Below, piece by piece: positions 18,059-26,300 of a DNA stretch of 64,000 nucleotides. The stretch comes from Shewanella mangrovisoli (GTDB taxonomy: Bacteria; Pseudomonadota; Gammaproteobacteria; Enterobacterales; Shewanellaceae): positions 4,340,001 to 4,404,000 of the forward strand of contig NZ_CP080412.1 of assembly GCF_019457635.1 (NCBI RefSeq), read 5' to 3'. The notes under the pieces were generated by a model that saw only the letters and a program-made list of their open reading frames with translations, did not search any database and was not told the origin of the DNA. A program made the translations under genes and the position numbers. Numbering within the stretch: position 1 is the stretch's first letter; each line of letters begins with the position of its first letter.

Positions 18059-18706
18059 TTAGGCCTCGATGCCATACTGCTCACGGTACTGGCTTACCGC
18101 CGCCAATTGCGCTTCCATACCCGGTTTTTCTGACAAGTAGCTGATCAGATCCGCAAGCTTGATGATCGCCACAATACCGCAGCCAAAATCACGCTCAACC
18201 TCTTGGATGGCCGACAGTTCGCCCTTGCCCTTCTCTTGTCTATCCAGCGCGATTAATACGCCAGCCAGCTGCGCCTGATGGGTCTCGATGATTTCCATCG
18301 ACTCACGAATTGCCGTACCCGCAGTGATCACATCGTCCACCAACATCACACGACCTTTAAGCTCGCTACCGACTAAGCTGCCGCCTTCACCGTGATCTTT
18401 TTTCTCTTTACGGTTAAAGCAGTAGGGAATATCGATATCGTGGTGTTCGCACAAGGCCACCGCTGTCGTGGTCGCAATCGGAATACCTTTGTAAGCTGGG
18501 CCAAACAACAGATCGTACTCTATGCCTGAATCCACTAACGCCGCAGCGTAAAAACGCCCTAAGCGCGCAAGGTCCCGTCCTGTATTGAATAAACCCGCAT
18601 TAAAGAAATAAGGACTGATACGGCCCGATTTAAGGGTAAACTCACCGAATCGCAGTACCTGACGCTCTAGGGCAAATTCAATAAACTCTCGTTGATAGGC
18701 TTTCAC
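18059..18706 (-). CDS. pyrE: orotate phosphoribosyltransferase
   Basis: PyrE joins orotate and PRPP to give orotidine 5'-phosphate in pyrimidine synthesis. The 215-residue protein has the PRPP-binding loop VMLVDDVITAGTAIRES, the flexible loop CFNRKEKKDHGEGGSLVG and the N-terminal GEFTLKSGRISPYFFN. It lies downstream of rph in the same direction, separated by an attenuator hairpin. Confidence 0.97.
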   Translation of the reverse strand: MKAYQREFIEFALERQVLRFGEFTLKSGRISPYFFNAGLFNTGRDLARLGRFYAAALVDSGIEYDLLFGPAYKGIPIATTTAVALCEHHDIDIPYCFNRKEKKDHGEGGSLVGSELKGRVMLVDDVITAGTAIRESMEIIETHQAQLAGVLIALDRQEKGKGELSAIQEVERDFGCGIVAIIKLADLISYLSEKPGMEAQLAAVSQYREQYGIEA

Positions 18707-18763
18707 AATCTCTCCTTACGACTTTAACGTTGTATTTTTATTGGGTTATAGCAATATTGATTT

Positions 18764-18790
18764 AATAAAAAGCCCCATAACGGGGCTTCT
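18764..18790 (-). terminator. rph-pyrE intercistronic attenuator
   Basis: The near-palindromic stem AAGCCCC/GGGGCTT (18770-18788) is followed on the minus strand by TTTTTATT. It begins about 14 bases after the rph stop codon. In E. coli the equivalent hairpin attenuates pyrE: UTP shortage keeps the ribosome close to the polymerase and prevents folding. The close rph stop allows the same control here. Confidence 0.78.
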
Positions 18791-18802
18791 TATCAACAAC
18801 AA

Positions 18803-19516
18803 TTAATTCAATGCGGCTTTCTGCACATCGACGATTTCACGAATACTATTCTTCGCCAACCCGAGTAGCTCAATCAATTCTTCATGGCTAAATGGCTCAC
18901 CTTCGGCCGTACCTTGAATTTCAATAATCTTACCGGTTTCCGTCATGACTACATTCATATCGGTTTCGGCCGCGCTGTCTTCCACATATTCGAGATCGCT
19001 GATCGCTTCGCCGTTGTAGATACCAACGCTGACCGCCGCAATCAAAAACTTCAGCGGGTTAGACTTGATAATGCCCTTACCGCGGGCCCAGTTCAGCGCA
19101 TCCACTAGAGCCACACAGGCACCTGTGATAGACGCGGTACGAGTACCGCCATCGGCTTGGATCACATCGCAATCGATAACGATAGTGTTTTCGCCAAGAG
19201 CTTTCATATCGACGCAAGCACGCAGTGCACGACCAATCAGACGTTGGATCTCTTGAGTACGGCCAGATTGCTTGCCGCGAGCCGCTTCACGGTCCATACG
19301 GCTGTGGGTTGAACGTGGCAACATACCGTATTCTGCCGTCACCCAGCCTTGTCCCTGACCTTTTAGGAAACGTGGCACACCCTCAGTAAAACTGGCGGTA
19401 CAAAGTACTTTGGTTTCGCCAAACTCCACTAACACAGAACCTTCGGCGTGGGCCGTAAACTGGCGAGTGATAGTGATGGGACGTGTTTGTGCTGGCGTTC
19501 TGTTACTTGGACGCAT
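18803..19516 (-). CDS. rph: ribonuclease PH
   Basis: RNase PH is a phosphorolytic 3'-5' exoribonuclease that trims tRNA precursors. The 237-residue product begins [19 protein letters not shown] and shows [20 protein letters not shown], the R-rich [17 protein letters not shown] and the phosphate-site region [19 protein letters not shown]. The gene appears intact, unlike the frameshifted allele of E. coli K-12. Its translation end is positioned to control the pyrE attenuator. Confidence 0.97.
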
Positions 19517-19730
19517 GCGAGATTCCTGTATTCTGAGTCATTGACCGATTTTGGCTGCATATTATAGGGATTTGTGCCTGAGGATGCCATGCCTAGGGCC
19601 ATTCTCTGACAAACTCCCCATCTTTAAATGCTAGCTTAACCCCTAGCAGTATATTGTATGCCTTTAATCCTAAAGCCATTGACTCTATAATCGCCTATCA
19701 ATATGACGATTCAACCATTAGGACAATCCC

Positions 19731-20594
19731 ATGATCCAAAGCATGACAGCCTACGCTCGCATCGAGCACAAAGCACAATGGGGCACCGCCTCTTGGGAAA
19801 TTCGCTCAGTCAACCAGCGTTACCTCGAAACTTACCTACGTCTGCCAGAACAATTCCGCAGCTTCGAGCCCGTACTGCGCGACCGTCTGCGTAAACGTTT
19901 AAGCCGCGGTAAAGTCGAGGTCAATTTACGCTATGAGTTAGCCGACAACAGCAATAACGAACTCAAATTAAACCAAGGGCTAGCCAAGCAGTTGCTCGAC
20001 GCCGCCAGCTGGTTAAAACAAGAAGCCGGCCAAGGCGAAGTGAGCCTGACTGACATTTTGCGCTGGCCAGGAGTGCTCTCAAGCTCTGAGCAAGATATGG
20101 ATGCCATTGGCGCCGAGCTATTAACGGCTTTCGATTTAGCAATAGACCAGTTTATCGAAGCCCGTGGCCGCGAAGGTGCAGCGATTAAAGAAATGTTGTT
20201 AAGCCGTTTAGAAGGCGTCGAAGAGCAAATCGCTATCGTGCGCGAACACATGCCTAGAGTGATGGAATATCAACGTGATAAACTCACCAATCGCCTCGCG
20301 GAAATCAAAGGTGAACTCGACCCTGCCCGCATCGAGCAGGAGATGATCCTGTTAGCACAAAAACAAGATGTGGCCGAAGAAATGGACAGACTCGAAGCCC
20401 ATGTTAACGAAGCGCGCCGCATCCTCAAAAAAGGCGGCAGCGAAGGCCGTCGCTTAGATTTTATGATGCAGGAATTTAACCGCGAATCTAACACCCTCGC
20501 CTCAAAATCCATCAGCACAGAAATCACCGCCGCCGCTGTCGAGCTCAAAGTGCTCATCGAACAAATGCGCGAGCAGATCCAGAACGTTGAATAG
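19731..20594 (+). CDS. yicC: YicC family endoribonuclease
   Basis: The 287-residue protein has the YicC N-terminal domain (MIQSMTAYARIEHKAQWG, then WEIRSVNQRYLETYLRLPE) and the DUF1732 C-terminal domain (RLDFMMQEFNRESNTLASKS). E. coli YicC is reported as a stress-related endoribonuclease. The 3' end of yicC is a known integration site for mobilizable islands. Here the last 21 bases of the gene form attL of a 16.5-kb island, and the island's end restores the reading frame. Divergent rph is the conserved neighbour. Confidence 0.95.
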   Translation: MIQSMTAYARIEHKAQWGTASWEIRSVNQRYLETYLRLPEQFRSFEPVLRDRLRKRLSRGKVEVNLRYELADNSNNELKLNQGLAKQLLDAASWLKQEAGQGEVSLTDILRWPGVLSSSEQDMDAIGAELLTAFDLAIDQFIEARGREGAAIKEMLLSRLEGVEEQIAIVREHMPRVMEYQRDKLTNRLAEIKGELDPARIEQEMILLAQKQDVAEEMDRLEAHVNEARRILKKGGSEGRRLDFMMQEFNRESNTLASKSISTEITAAAVELKVLIEQMREQIQNVE

Positions 20595-20596
20595 TG
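20574..20596 (+). repeat. attL, left attachment repeat in the 3' end of yicC
   Basis: This 23-base segment, beginning CAGATCCAGAACGTTG and ending AATAGTG, includes the yicC stop. It recurs at 37145-37167 with two mismatches. With a tyrosine integrase gene 200 bases inside, it marks the integration junction. Confidence 0.88.
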
Positions 20597-20701
20597 TTTT
20601 CAGGGGTTTAATACCGTTTAAAAACCATTATAAAACCATACACTTGCATGGTTTTATGTTTTTACATGTTCGCCATTGTTTGCTATTGTTTATGAAAAAG
20701 T

Positions 20702-20723
20702 GGGACTAAAGTGGTGACTAAAA
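20702..20723 (+). repeat. left copy of island-end repeat (possible integrase arm site)
   Basis: The segment GGGACTAAAGTGGTGACTAA (extending to AA) recurs near the right end at 37055-37076 with two mismatches. An inverted copy of its core (TTTAGTCACCAA) lies at 20768-20779 just before int. Repeats of this kind near attachment sites are often arm-type integrase or directionality-factor sites. Confidence 0.6.
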
Positions 20724-20795
20724 TCGCTTGAAACCACTAAAAATGGCCAAAAATAGGCCATTTTTAAGTTTAGTCACCAATTTGGACTTAACCGT

Positions 20796-22058
20796 ATGAA
20801 TGACAAGCAAATTAAGGCTTTTTTAAAGAGCAAGGAACTAGGACGCAAAGCAATTGGTGATGGGCTGTATCTCCGCGTGCAAACTGAGGGCGTCGCATAC
20901 TGGGAAGTAAGATACAGCGTTAACGGTAAACGCCGCTCAATGATGCTTGATGGTGGGATATACCCTGCAATGCCTTTAGTTGAGGCTAAAGCAGAAGCTG
21001 CAAGGATCAAACTATTAGCAAAACAAGGAATAGACCCCCTTGCGGAACGAGAACGGCAACAAGAAGAAACAATCAAAACTGTCAATGACCTTTTCGACGA
21101 TTGGTACAAATGCACATCCGCTCGCTTGAAACATCCTGAAATTCCCATGCGAATGTATAAAAAAGAGATTAAGCCTACGATTGGTCAATTAAAAGTTGTA
21201 GATGTTAACGCCAGAGACATAAGAGCAATTATTCACAAAGTGGCAAAGAGCAATCGCCCCACCGTTGCGAATAAAACACTGCTACTGTGCAAACAACTCT
21301 TTAATCATGCGTGTAAGTTAGATCTCGTGTCAGGAAATCCCGCTACCGCATTTAAGCCAGTTGATGCCGGAGGCGTCGAGAAGAGTAGAGATCGAGCGCT
21401 AAAGATTTCTGAATTAGTTAAACTCTTTGAGGTATTAAGGAATTACAGTACGGTTTTCACACGAGATAATTATTTAGCACTTGCTTTATTACTGACATTG
21501 GGAGTTCGCAAAGGAGAACTGATTTCCGCTAGATGGAGTGACTTTGATTTTGAATGTCTCGAGTGGCGCTTGCCCAAAGGCAATACTAAAACTCAAGTAC
21601 CTATCACTATCCCTCTGCCGCCTCAAACAATCACTTGGTTTGAAGAACTTCATTCACGGGCAGGAGGTTCTAAATACGTATTCCCAAATCGTCGAGCCAG
21701 TAAACGTAGGGGCTATATATCTAGTGACACTTTAAACCATGCTCTATCAAAAATGTTCGGCCAAAAAGTTGATAGTAATAAACAACCCTTAGATAACCTT
21801 TTAGGTCAAGCTGGCATTGAACACTTTACTATCCACGATCTACGCAGAACCTGCCGCAGTTTGTTAGCCGAACTAAAGGTACTCCCACACATCGCTGAAC
21901 GCTGCCTAAACCACAAACTGAAAGGAATTGAGGCTGTGTATAACAAGCACGATTACTTAGAAGAGCGTAGAGAAGCTTTGTCCCTTTTAGCAGGGTTATT
22001 AAGCCCAATTATTGATGGCACCAGTAACAATATAACTCCATTTAGTCGACGGGCTTAA
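20796..22058 (+). CDS. int: P4-type tyrosine integrase
   Basis: The 420-residue protein has an N-terminal DUF4102 arm-binding domain (GDGLYLRVQ, then VRYSVNGKRRSMMLDGGIYPAMPLVEA). A central SAM-like domain and a C-terminal tyrosine recombinase domain follow. The catalytic residues can be placed: Arg238 (LGVRKGEL), His347 and Arg350 (IHDLRRT), His373 (LNHK) and the nucleophile Tyr382 (EAVYNKHDY). It is probably the integrase that inserted this island into yicC, and it lies next to attL as is usual. Directionality would need a cofactor, for which the two AlpA-type proteins are candidates. Confidence 0.95.
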   Translation: MNDKQIKAFLKSKELGRKAIGDGLYLRVQTEGVAYWEVRYSVNGKRRSMMLDGGIYPAMPLVEAKAEAARIKLLAKQGIDPLAERERQQEETIKTVNDLFDDWYKCTSARLKHPEIPMRMYKKEIKPTIGQLKVVDVNARDIRAIIHKVAKSNRPTVANKTLLLCKQLFNHACKLDLVSGNPATAFKPVDAGGVEKSRDRALKISELVKLFEVLRNYSTVFTRDNYLALALLLTLGVRKGELISARWSDFDFECLEWRLPKGNTKTQVPITIPLPPQTITWFEELHSRAGGSKYVFPNRRASKRRGYISSDTLNHALSKMFGQKVDSNKQPLDNLLGQAGIEHFTIHDLRRTCRSLLAELKVLPHIAERCLNHKLKGIEAVYNKHDYLEERREALSLLAGLLSPIIDGTSNNITPFSRRA

Positions 22059-22359
22059 GTTCATATATGAGCAATGACAAAAAACATCCCATGAGCGATT
22101 CCAAAGTCTAATGGAGACCTGTGTAAGTGGCTATTTATCACGGTGACACTCTGTCACAGAGTAATGATCATAAATGAACTAATTGCCCACTAATTCCATA
22201 TTGGCATCGTCCACATCCTAGCGTTCTAATGTGAATAGCCACTGTTTCACTTGAGTCATCTTAAAGTGATTATTCTTGAACTACTACATAATGCGTATCC
22301 ACCACTTCATGTATACTGGCAAACAGAACAAAGGGTCTTTCACACAAGGAGTTACATCA
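22059..22359. other. intergenic region after int, no gene seen
   Basis: This 301-base AT-rich stretch holds a small palindrome CTCTGTCACAGAG at 22149-22161. A SD-like AAGGA at 22346-22350 belongs to the next gene. An open frame from 22276 runs into that gene, but its first 28 codons look non-coding. Confidence 0.5.
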
Positions 22360-23055
22360 ATGAGAGTGGTTATTGAAGATCATGTTATGCCAGTGCTAAT
22401 GTCCGCAGCCATTGAGGCTTACGACATCGTTCACAAAGCTACTGAACGTTCCAAAGGCAAGAAAAAGATAGAAACATATGGTTTGCTGTGGGGATATGTT
22501 GTTCCTGCAAAAAGTGAGGATGGTGAGAACAAAGTCATCGTTACCTCTGCGACAATTGAGACTTCTGCAATCCGTCATGAAAACTACGTCCAACCAGATA
22601 TCGAAAGTATTGAGACTAAGAAAGCGCTTATTCAACAATATTGGCCACATTTGGAATTGGTTGGCACATTCCACTCTCATCCTTACGATTCATTAGATGA
22701 AGTAAACGACATTCGCGGTTGGGAGGCATCAGGCGAAGATGGTGATTTGAGTTACTGGACTAATTTTCATGAAAACATTGCACCAGAACAACCAGTGTTA
22801 GCACACCTGATTTTAACTGTAGCCCAACTTCAAAAAATGGGATGGGCTTTGCCTGATAGTTTCCAAGGTAGAAACTATAGTGGCTTTAGAATTAGCGCTG
22901 GCACCAAAAAACTTTGGTTAAACACTTATATGTCGGTTTGTGATCTTATCGAAGATGAGATTGAAGATACTGAAGAGTACCAGTCATATATTTACGATGG
23001 CAAAATCAAACTGGATTCACCCGCACTGTTACGCCGAATCTTAGAAAACAGTTAA
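22360..23055 (+). CDS. stand-alone JAMM/MPN (JAB) metalloprotease-like protein
   Basis: The 231-residue product shows a JAMM-type pattern: Glu38 in ETYGLLWG, His105 and His107 in LVGTFHSHP, and an acidic ligand after it, either Asp117 (ten residues on) or Asp127 in SGED. JAMM proteins are zinc-dependent isopeptidases or peptidases; bacterial ones remove conjugated proteins or process partners, and some act in phage defence or phage tails. There is no ubiquitin-like or E1/E2 gene beside it. The ATG at 22360 has AAGGA nine bases upstream. The spacing of the last ligand is unusual, so activity is not assured, and the role in the island is unknown. Confidence 0.7.
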   Translation: MRVVIEDHVMPVLMSAAIEAYDIVHKATERSKGKKKIETYGLLWGYVVPAKSEDGENKVIVTSATIETSAIRHENYVQPDIESIETKKALIQQYWPHLELVGTFHSHPYDSLDEVNDIRGWEASGEDGDLSYWTNFHENIAPEQPVLAHLILTVAQLQKMGWALPDSFQGRNYSGFRISAGTKKLWLNTYMSVCDLIEDEIEDTEEYQSYIYDGKIKLDSPALLRRILENS

Positions 23056-23074
23056 CCGCCTTGGTGAAAGCTAG

Positions 23075-23102
23075 AGTCCACCAGCCATGTTGGTGGTGGA
23101 CT
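23075..23102. terminator. hairpin after the JAMM gene
   Basis: AGTCCACCAGCCA pairs with TGGTGGTGGACT (one mismatch) just after the JAMM gene. There is no clear U-run, so it may be a weak terminator or a boundary scar before the hsd operon. Confidence 0.5.
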
Positions 23103-23354
23103 TCCGCCTTGTTAGGTGCTAAGACCCGCTTAAATCCAGCCAATCGCTCGCAAACCATCCCAAATCCTCAAATCTTGATACACTTCAATTAGTTTTTATA
23201 GATATGCCGCCATAATGCGTGGCAGAATCAGTGCATTACTGTGGCTTGTGCTAACACCATTGGCCCGCCATAGCACAAAGTTATCTTCCTTTAAGGACAC
23301 GCTGAGCTAGCGAATACCTGTCTTGGCTCAGCAATAAACGGACATCACCTTGCA

Positions 23355-23435
23355 ATGAACGAACTCGAACAACAATTTTTGCAGCAACTTGAAAACAAGT
23401 TAGGAATGCCGCTGACAAACTGCGCGCCAGCTTAG
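23355..23435 (+). pseudogene. hsdM: out-of-frame N-terminal segment of hsdM
   Basis: ATG 23355 opens a frame reading MNELEQQFLQQLENKL, the standard HsdM N-terminus. After base 23402 the homologous sequence (NAADKLRASLDAAQYKHAVL) continues in the frame one base back, while this frame stops at TAG 23433-23435. A one-base deletion near AAGTTAGGAATG (23397-23408) explains it; related genes have a Trp codon there. It may be a real mutation or a sequencing error. Confidence 0.75.
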
Positions 23436-23485
23436 ATGCAGCACAATACAAACACGCCGTACTTGGGCTGATTTTCGTTAAATAT

Positions 23486-25057
23486 GTGTCGGATTCTTTT
23501 AGCCTGCGCCAAGATGACATCAAAGCCGAGCTCGCCAATCCTGAGCACGAATACTACCTCGACCCACAAGGCTTAAGCGCTGAAGACCTAGCCGAAGAAA
23601 TCGCCGCAGAGTTAGAACAGCGCGATTACTACACCGAGAAAAACGTATTTTGGTTACCGCCTGAATCCCGCTGGCAGTTCTTGCAAAACAACGCGCCGCT
23701 AGCGATTGGTTCTGTCGAGCTCACCATTGCTGGTAAACCGAAAAAAATCACTTCAGTCGGTCACTTGATTGATACCGCCCTTGAAGGCATTGAGCGCGAT
23801 AATCCCAAACTGAAAGGGGTGCTTAACAAAAGCTACTCAGCCCTGCGTATCGACCAAGCCAAGCTGGTGGAGCTGATTAACTTAATTGCCACCATTCCGT
23901 TTAATCACAAGACCCTCAACAGTAAAGATATTCTTGGCCATGTGTACGAGTATTTTCTCGGCCAGTTTGCGCTTGCTGAAGGTAAAAAAGGCGGTCAGTT
24001 CTATACCCCAGCTTCTATTGTCACCCTTATCGTTGAAATGATTGAACCATTTGAAGGCCGCGTGTATGACCCAGCCATGGGCTCTGGCGGCTTCTTTGTG
24101 CAGTCAGAAAAGTTTATTGAGCGTTACGCCGGTAAACACGCGATTGACCCGCTCACACAAAAGCAAAAAATCTCCATTTACGGCCAAGAATATAACTACA
24201 CCACATGGCAATTGGCTGCAATGAACATGGCCATTCGTGGCCTCGATTACGATTTTGGTAAAGAGCCCGCCAGCACCTATACCCATGACCAACACCCTGA
24301 TTTACGCGCCGACTTCATTATGGCCAACCCACCATTCAACATGAAAGAGTGGGACACCGGTGTGGATGATAACGACCCTCGCTGGAAATACGGCAAGCCG
24401 CCATCAGGCAATGCTAACTTTGCTTGGTTGCAGCATATGCTGTCACACCTTGCACCCAACGGCTCACAAGCGCTATTGCTGGCGAATGGCTCCATGAGTT
24501 CCACCACCAATAACGAAGGTGAAATCCGTAAAAATCTGGTCACCAACGACTTAGTGGAATGTATGGTAGCACTGCCGGGGCAACTGTTTACCAACACCCA
24601 AATTCCCGCCTGTATCTGGTTTTTAACCAACAACAAAGGTGCACGAACCGATAAAGCCGGTCGTCAACTGCGCAACCGCAAAGGCGAAGTGCTGTTTATT
24701 GATGCGCGTAACCTTGGTTATATGAAAGACCGTGTGCTACGTGACTTCACCATGGATGATATCCAGAAGGTAGCTGATGTTTTTCATGCCTGGAAAACTG
24801 GCGTTGAAGTAAATGGTGTGGCTTACCAAGACCAAGCAGGCTTCTGTATGTCAGCCGATTTAGCGCTGATTGAAAAGCACGATTTTGTGCTAACGCCGGG
24901 GCGTTATGTTGGCGCAACTGAAGAGCTAGATGACGGCATTCCGTTTGCGGAAAAGATGGCGACCTTGACCGACAAACTCAGTGAGCAGTTTGCTGAGTCA
25001 GCAATGCTAGAGGCTGAAATCAAAAAGAACCTAGCGGGGTTAGGCTATGAGTTGTAA
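23486..25057 (+). CDS. hsdM: type I restriction-modification DNA methyltransferase (5'-truncated by frameshift)
   Basis: HsdM is the N6-adenine methyltransferase subunit that, with HsdS, methylates type I target sites. The frame from GTG 23486 gives 523 residues with GGQFYTPASIVTLIVEMI, AdoMet motif I DPAMGSGGFF and catalytic motif IV ANPPFN. About 44 N-terminal residues lie upstream across a frameshift. In EcoKI, N-terminal HsdM mutations alter methylation preference, so loss of this part could impair or change activity. GTG 23486 may not be used in vivo. The 3' end overlaps hsdS by 11 bases. Confidence 0.88.
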   Translation: MSDSFSLRQDDIKAELANPEHEYYLDPQGLSAEDLAEEIAAELEQRDYYTEKNVFWLPPESRWQFLQNNAPLAIGSVELTIAGKPKKITSVGHLIDTALEGIERDNPKLKGVLNKSYSALRIDQAKLVELINLIATIPFNHKTLNSKDILGHVYEYFLGQFALAEGKKGGQFYTPASIVTLIVEMIEPFEGRVYDPAMGSGGFFVQSEKFIERYAGKHAIDPLTQKQKISIYGQEYNYTTWQLAAMNMAIRGLDYDFGKEPASTYTHDQHPDLRADFIMANPPFNMKEWDTGVDDNDPRWKYGKPPSGNANFAWLQHMLSHLAPNGSQALLLANGSMSSTTNNEGEIRKNLVTNDLVECMVALPGQLFTNTQIPACIWFLTNNKGARTDKAGRQLRNRKGEVLFIDARNLGYMKDRVLRDFTMDDIQKVADVFHAWKTGVEVNGVAYQDQAGFCMSADLALIEKHDFVLTPGRYVGATEELDDGIPFAEKMATLTDKLSEQFAESAMLEAEIKKNLAGLGYEL

Positions 25058-26300
25058 TTGGCCTTTAAAACGCATCTCTGAAGTTGCCAACTTTGAAAAT
25101 AACAAACGGATCCCTTTGAAGAGCCTTGACCGAGAAAAAAGGCAAGGTATTTATCCATACTATGGGGCATCAGGTGTTGTTGATCATATAGACGATTTCA
25201 TTTTTGATGGTCGCTATCTTTTGATTTCAGAAGATGGAGAAAATCTTCGCACAAGAAATACACCAATTGCTTTCCAAGCTAGTGGTAAGTTTTGGGTCAA
25301 CAACCATGCTCACATACTGTCTGAAAAAGAGGAAGGTATTCTTGACTACTTAGAATACTATTTCTCTGTATTGAACATTGGTGCGTATATCACCGGGGCG
25401 GTTCAGCCGAAGTTAAATAAAGCTAACCTAGATAAAATTGAGATTCCAATCCCTCCTAAAGATGAGAGGATAAAACTCAATAATATCCTCAATAGCTTTA
25501 AGTATAAGGTGGCGTTGAATTCAGAAACCAACCAAACCCTAGAACAAATGGCGCAAGCTATCTTCAAATCATGGTTTGTCGACTTCGAACCAGTGAAAGC
25601 CAAAATGAATGGCGAGCAACCGGAAGGCATGGATGCTGCGACTGCCTCACTTTTCCCCGAAAAGTTCGTTGAATCTGAGCTAGGTTTGATTCCTGAGGGT
25701 TGGGAAGTAAGCACCTTATCTAGCTTGATACAACTTACTGGTGGCGGAACTCCAAAACGTTCGGAAGAAACATATTGGAATGGCGATATTCCTTGGTTTT
25801 CAGTTAGAGATGTGCCATCAGCAAGCAACGTATTTGTTGTCGATACTGAGGAGAAGATTACTGAACTTGGTCTAAAAAAATCATCGACGAAGCTACTTCC
25901 AAAAGGAACAACAATTATTACGGCTCGCGGTACTGTTGGTAAATTAGCCCTTGTTGGTACGGACATGTGCATGAACCAATCGTGTTACGGGATTCGAGGT
26001 AAAGATATTGGCGATTACTACAATTACTTCAACCTAAAGGAAGCGGTAAGCACCCTTCAACGGAATACTCACGGAGGTGTCTTTGACACGATCACCACAA
26101 AGACATTTGACACCTATTCTATGGCATTTAGTGGAGTAGAGCTTGCAAATAAATTTGACGCGATAGTCGCTCCTCTTCTTCAAAAAATTGAGGCGAATGT
26201 ACGACAAAATATAGAGCTTGCAACACTCCGTGACACACTGCTTCCTAATTTGCTTTCCGGCGAAATTGAGCTGAAAAAATTAGGGGGCGACAATGAGTAA
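25047..26300 (+). CDS. hsdS: type I restriction-modification specificity subunit
   Basis: HsdS selects the DNA site through two target-recognition domains. TRD1 covers about residues 1-150. A central conserved helix (ETNQTLEQMAQAIFKSWFVDFEP) is followed by the second half, opening with LGLIPEGWEVSTLSSLI, and a C-terminal conserved helix ends RDTLLPNLLSGEIEL. The 417-residue length is usual. TRD regions are more AT-rich than hsdM, as expected for exchangeable specificity cassettes. It overlaps hsdM by 11 bases and the following SIR2 gene by 8, so all are likely co-translated. Confidence 0.93.
   Translation: MSCNWPLKRISEVANFENNKRIPLKSLDREKRQGIYPYYGASGVVDHIDDFIFDGRYLLISEDGENLRTRNTPIAFQASGKFWVNNHAHILSEKEEGILDYLEYYFSVLNIGAYITGAVQPKLNKANLDKIEIPIPPKDERIKLNNILNSFKYKVALNSETNQTLEQMAQAIFKSWFVDFEPVKAKMNGEQPEGMDAATASLFPEKFVESELGLIPEGWEVSTLSSLIQLTGGGTPKRSEETYWNGDIPWFSVRDVPSASNVFVVDTEEKITELGLKKSSTKLLPKGTTIITARGTVGKLALVGTDMCMNQSCYGIRGKDIGDYYNYFNLKEAVSTLQRNTHGGVFDTITTKTFDTYSMAFSGVELANKFDAIVAPLLQKIEANVRQNIELATLRDTLLPNLLSGEIELKKLGGDNE

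Noticed and set aside
20700..20800. tRNA gene as integration target
   Set aside because: No cloverleaf was seen; the repeat lies in the coding end of yicC.
23355..23485. Programmed frameshift in hsdM
   Set aside because: The shift point lacks a convincing slippery heptamer; a simple base loss explains it better.
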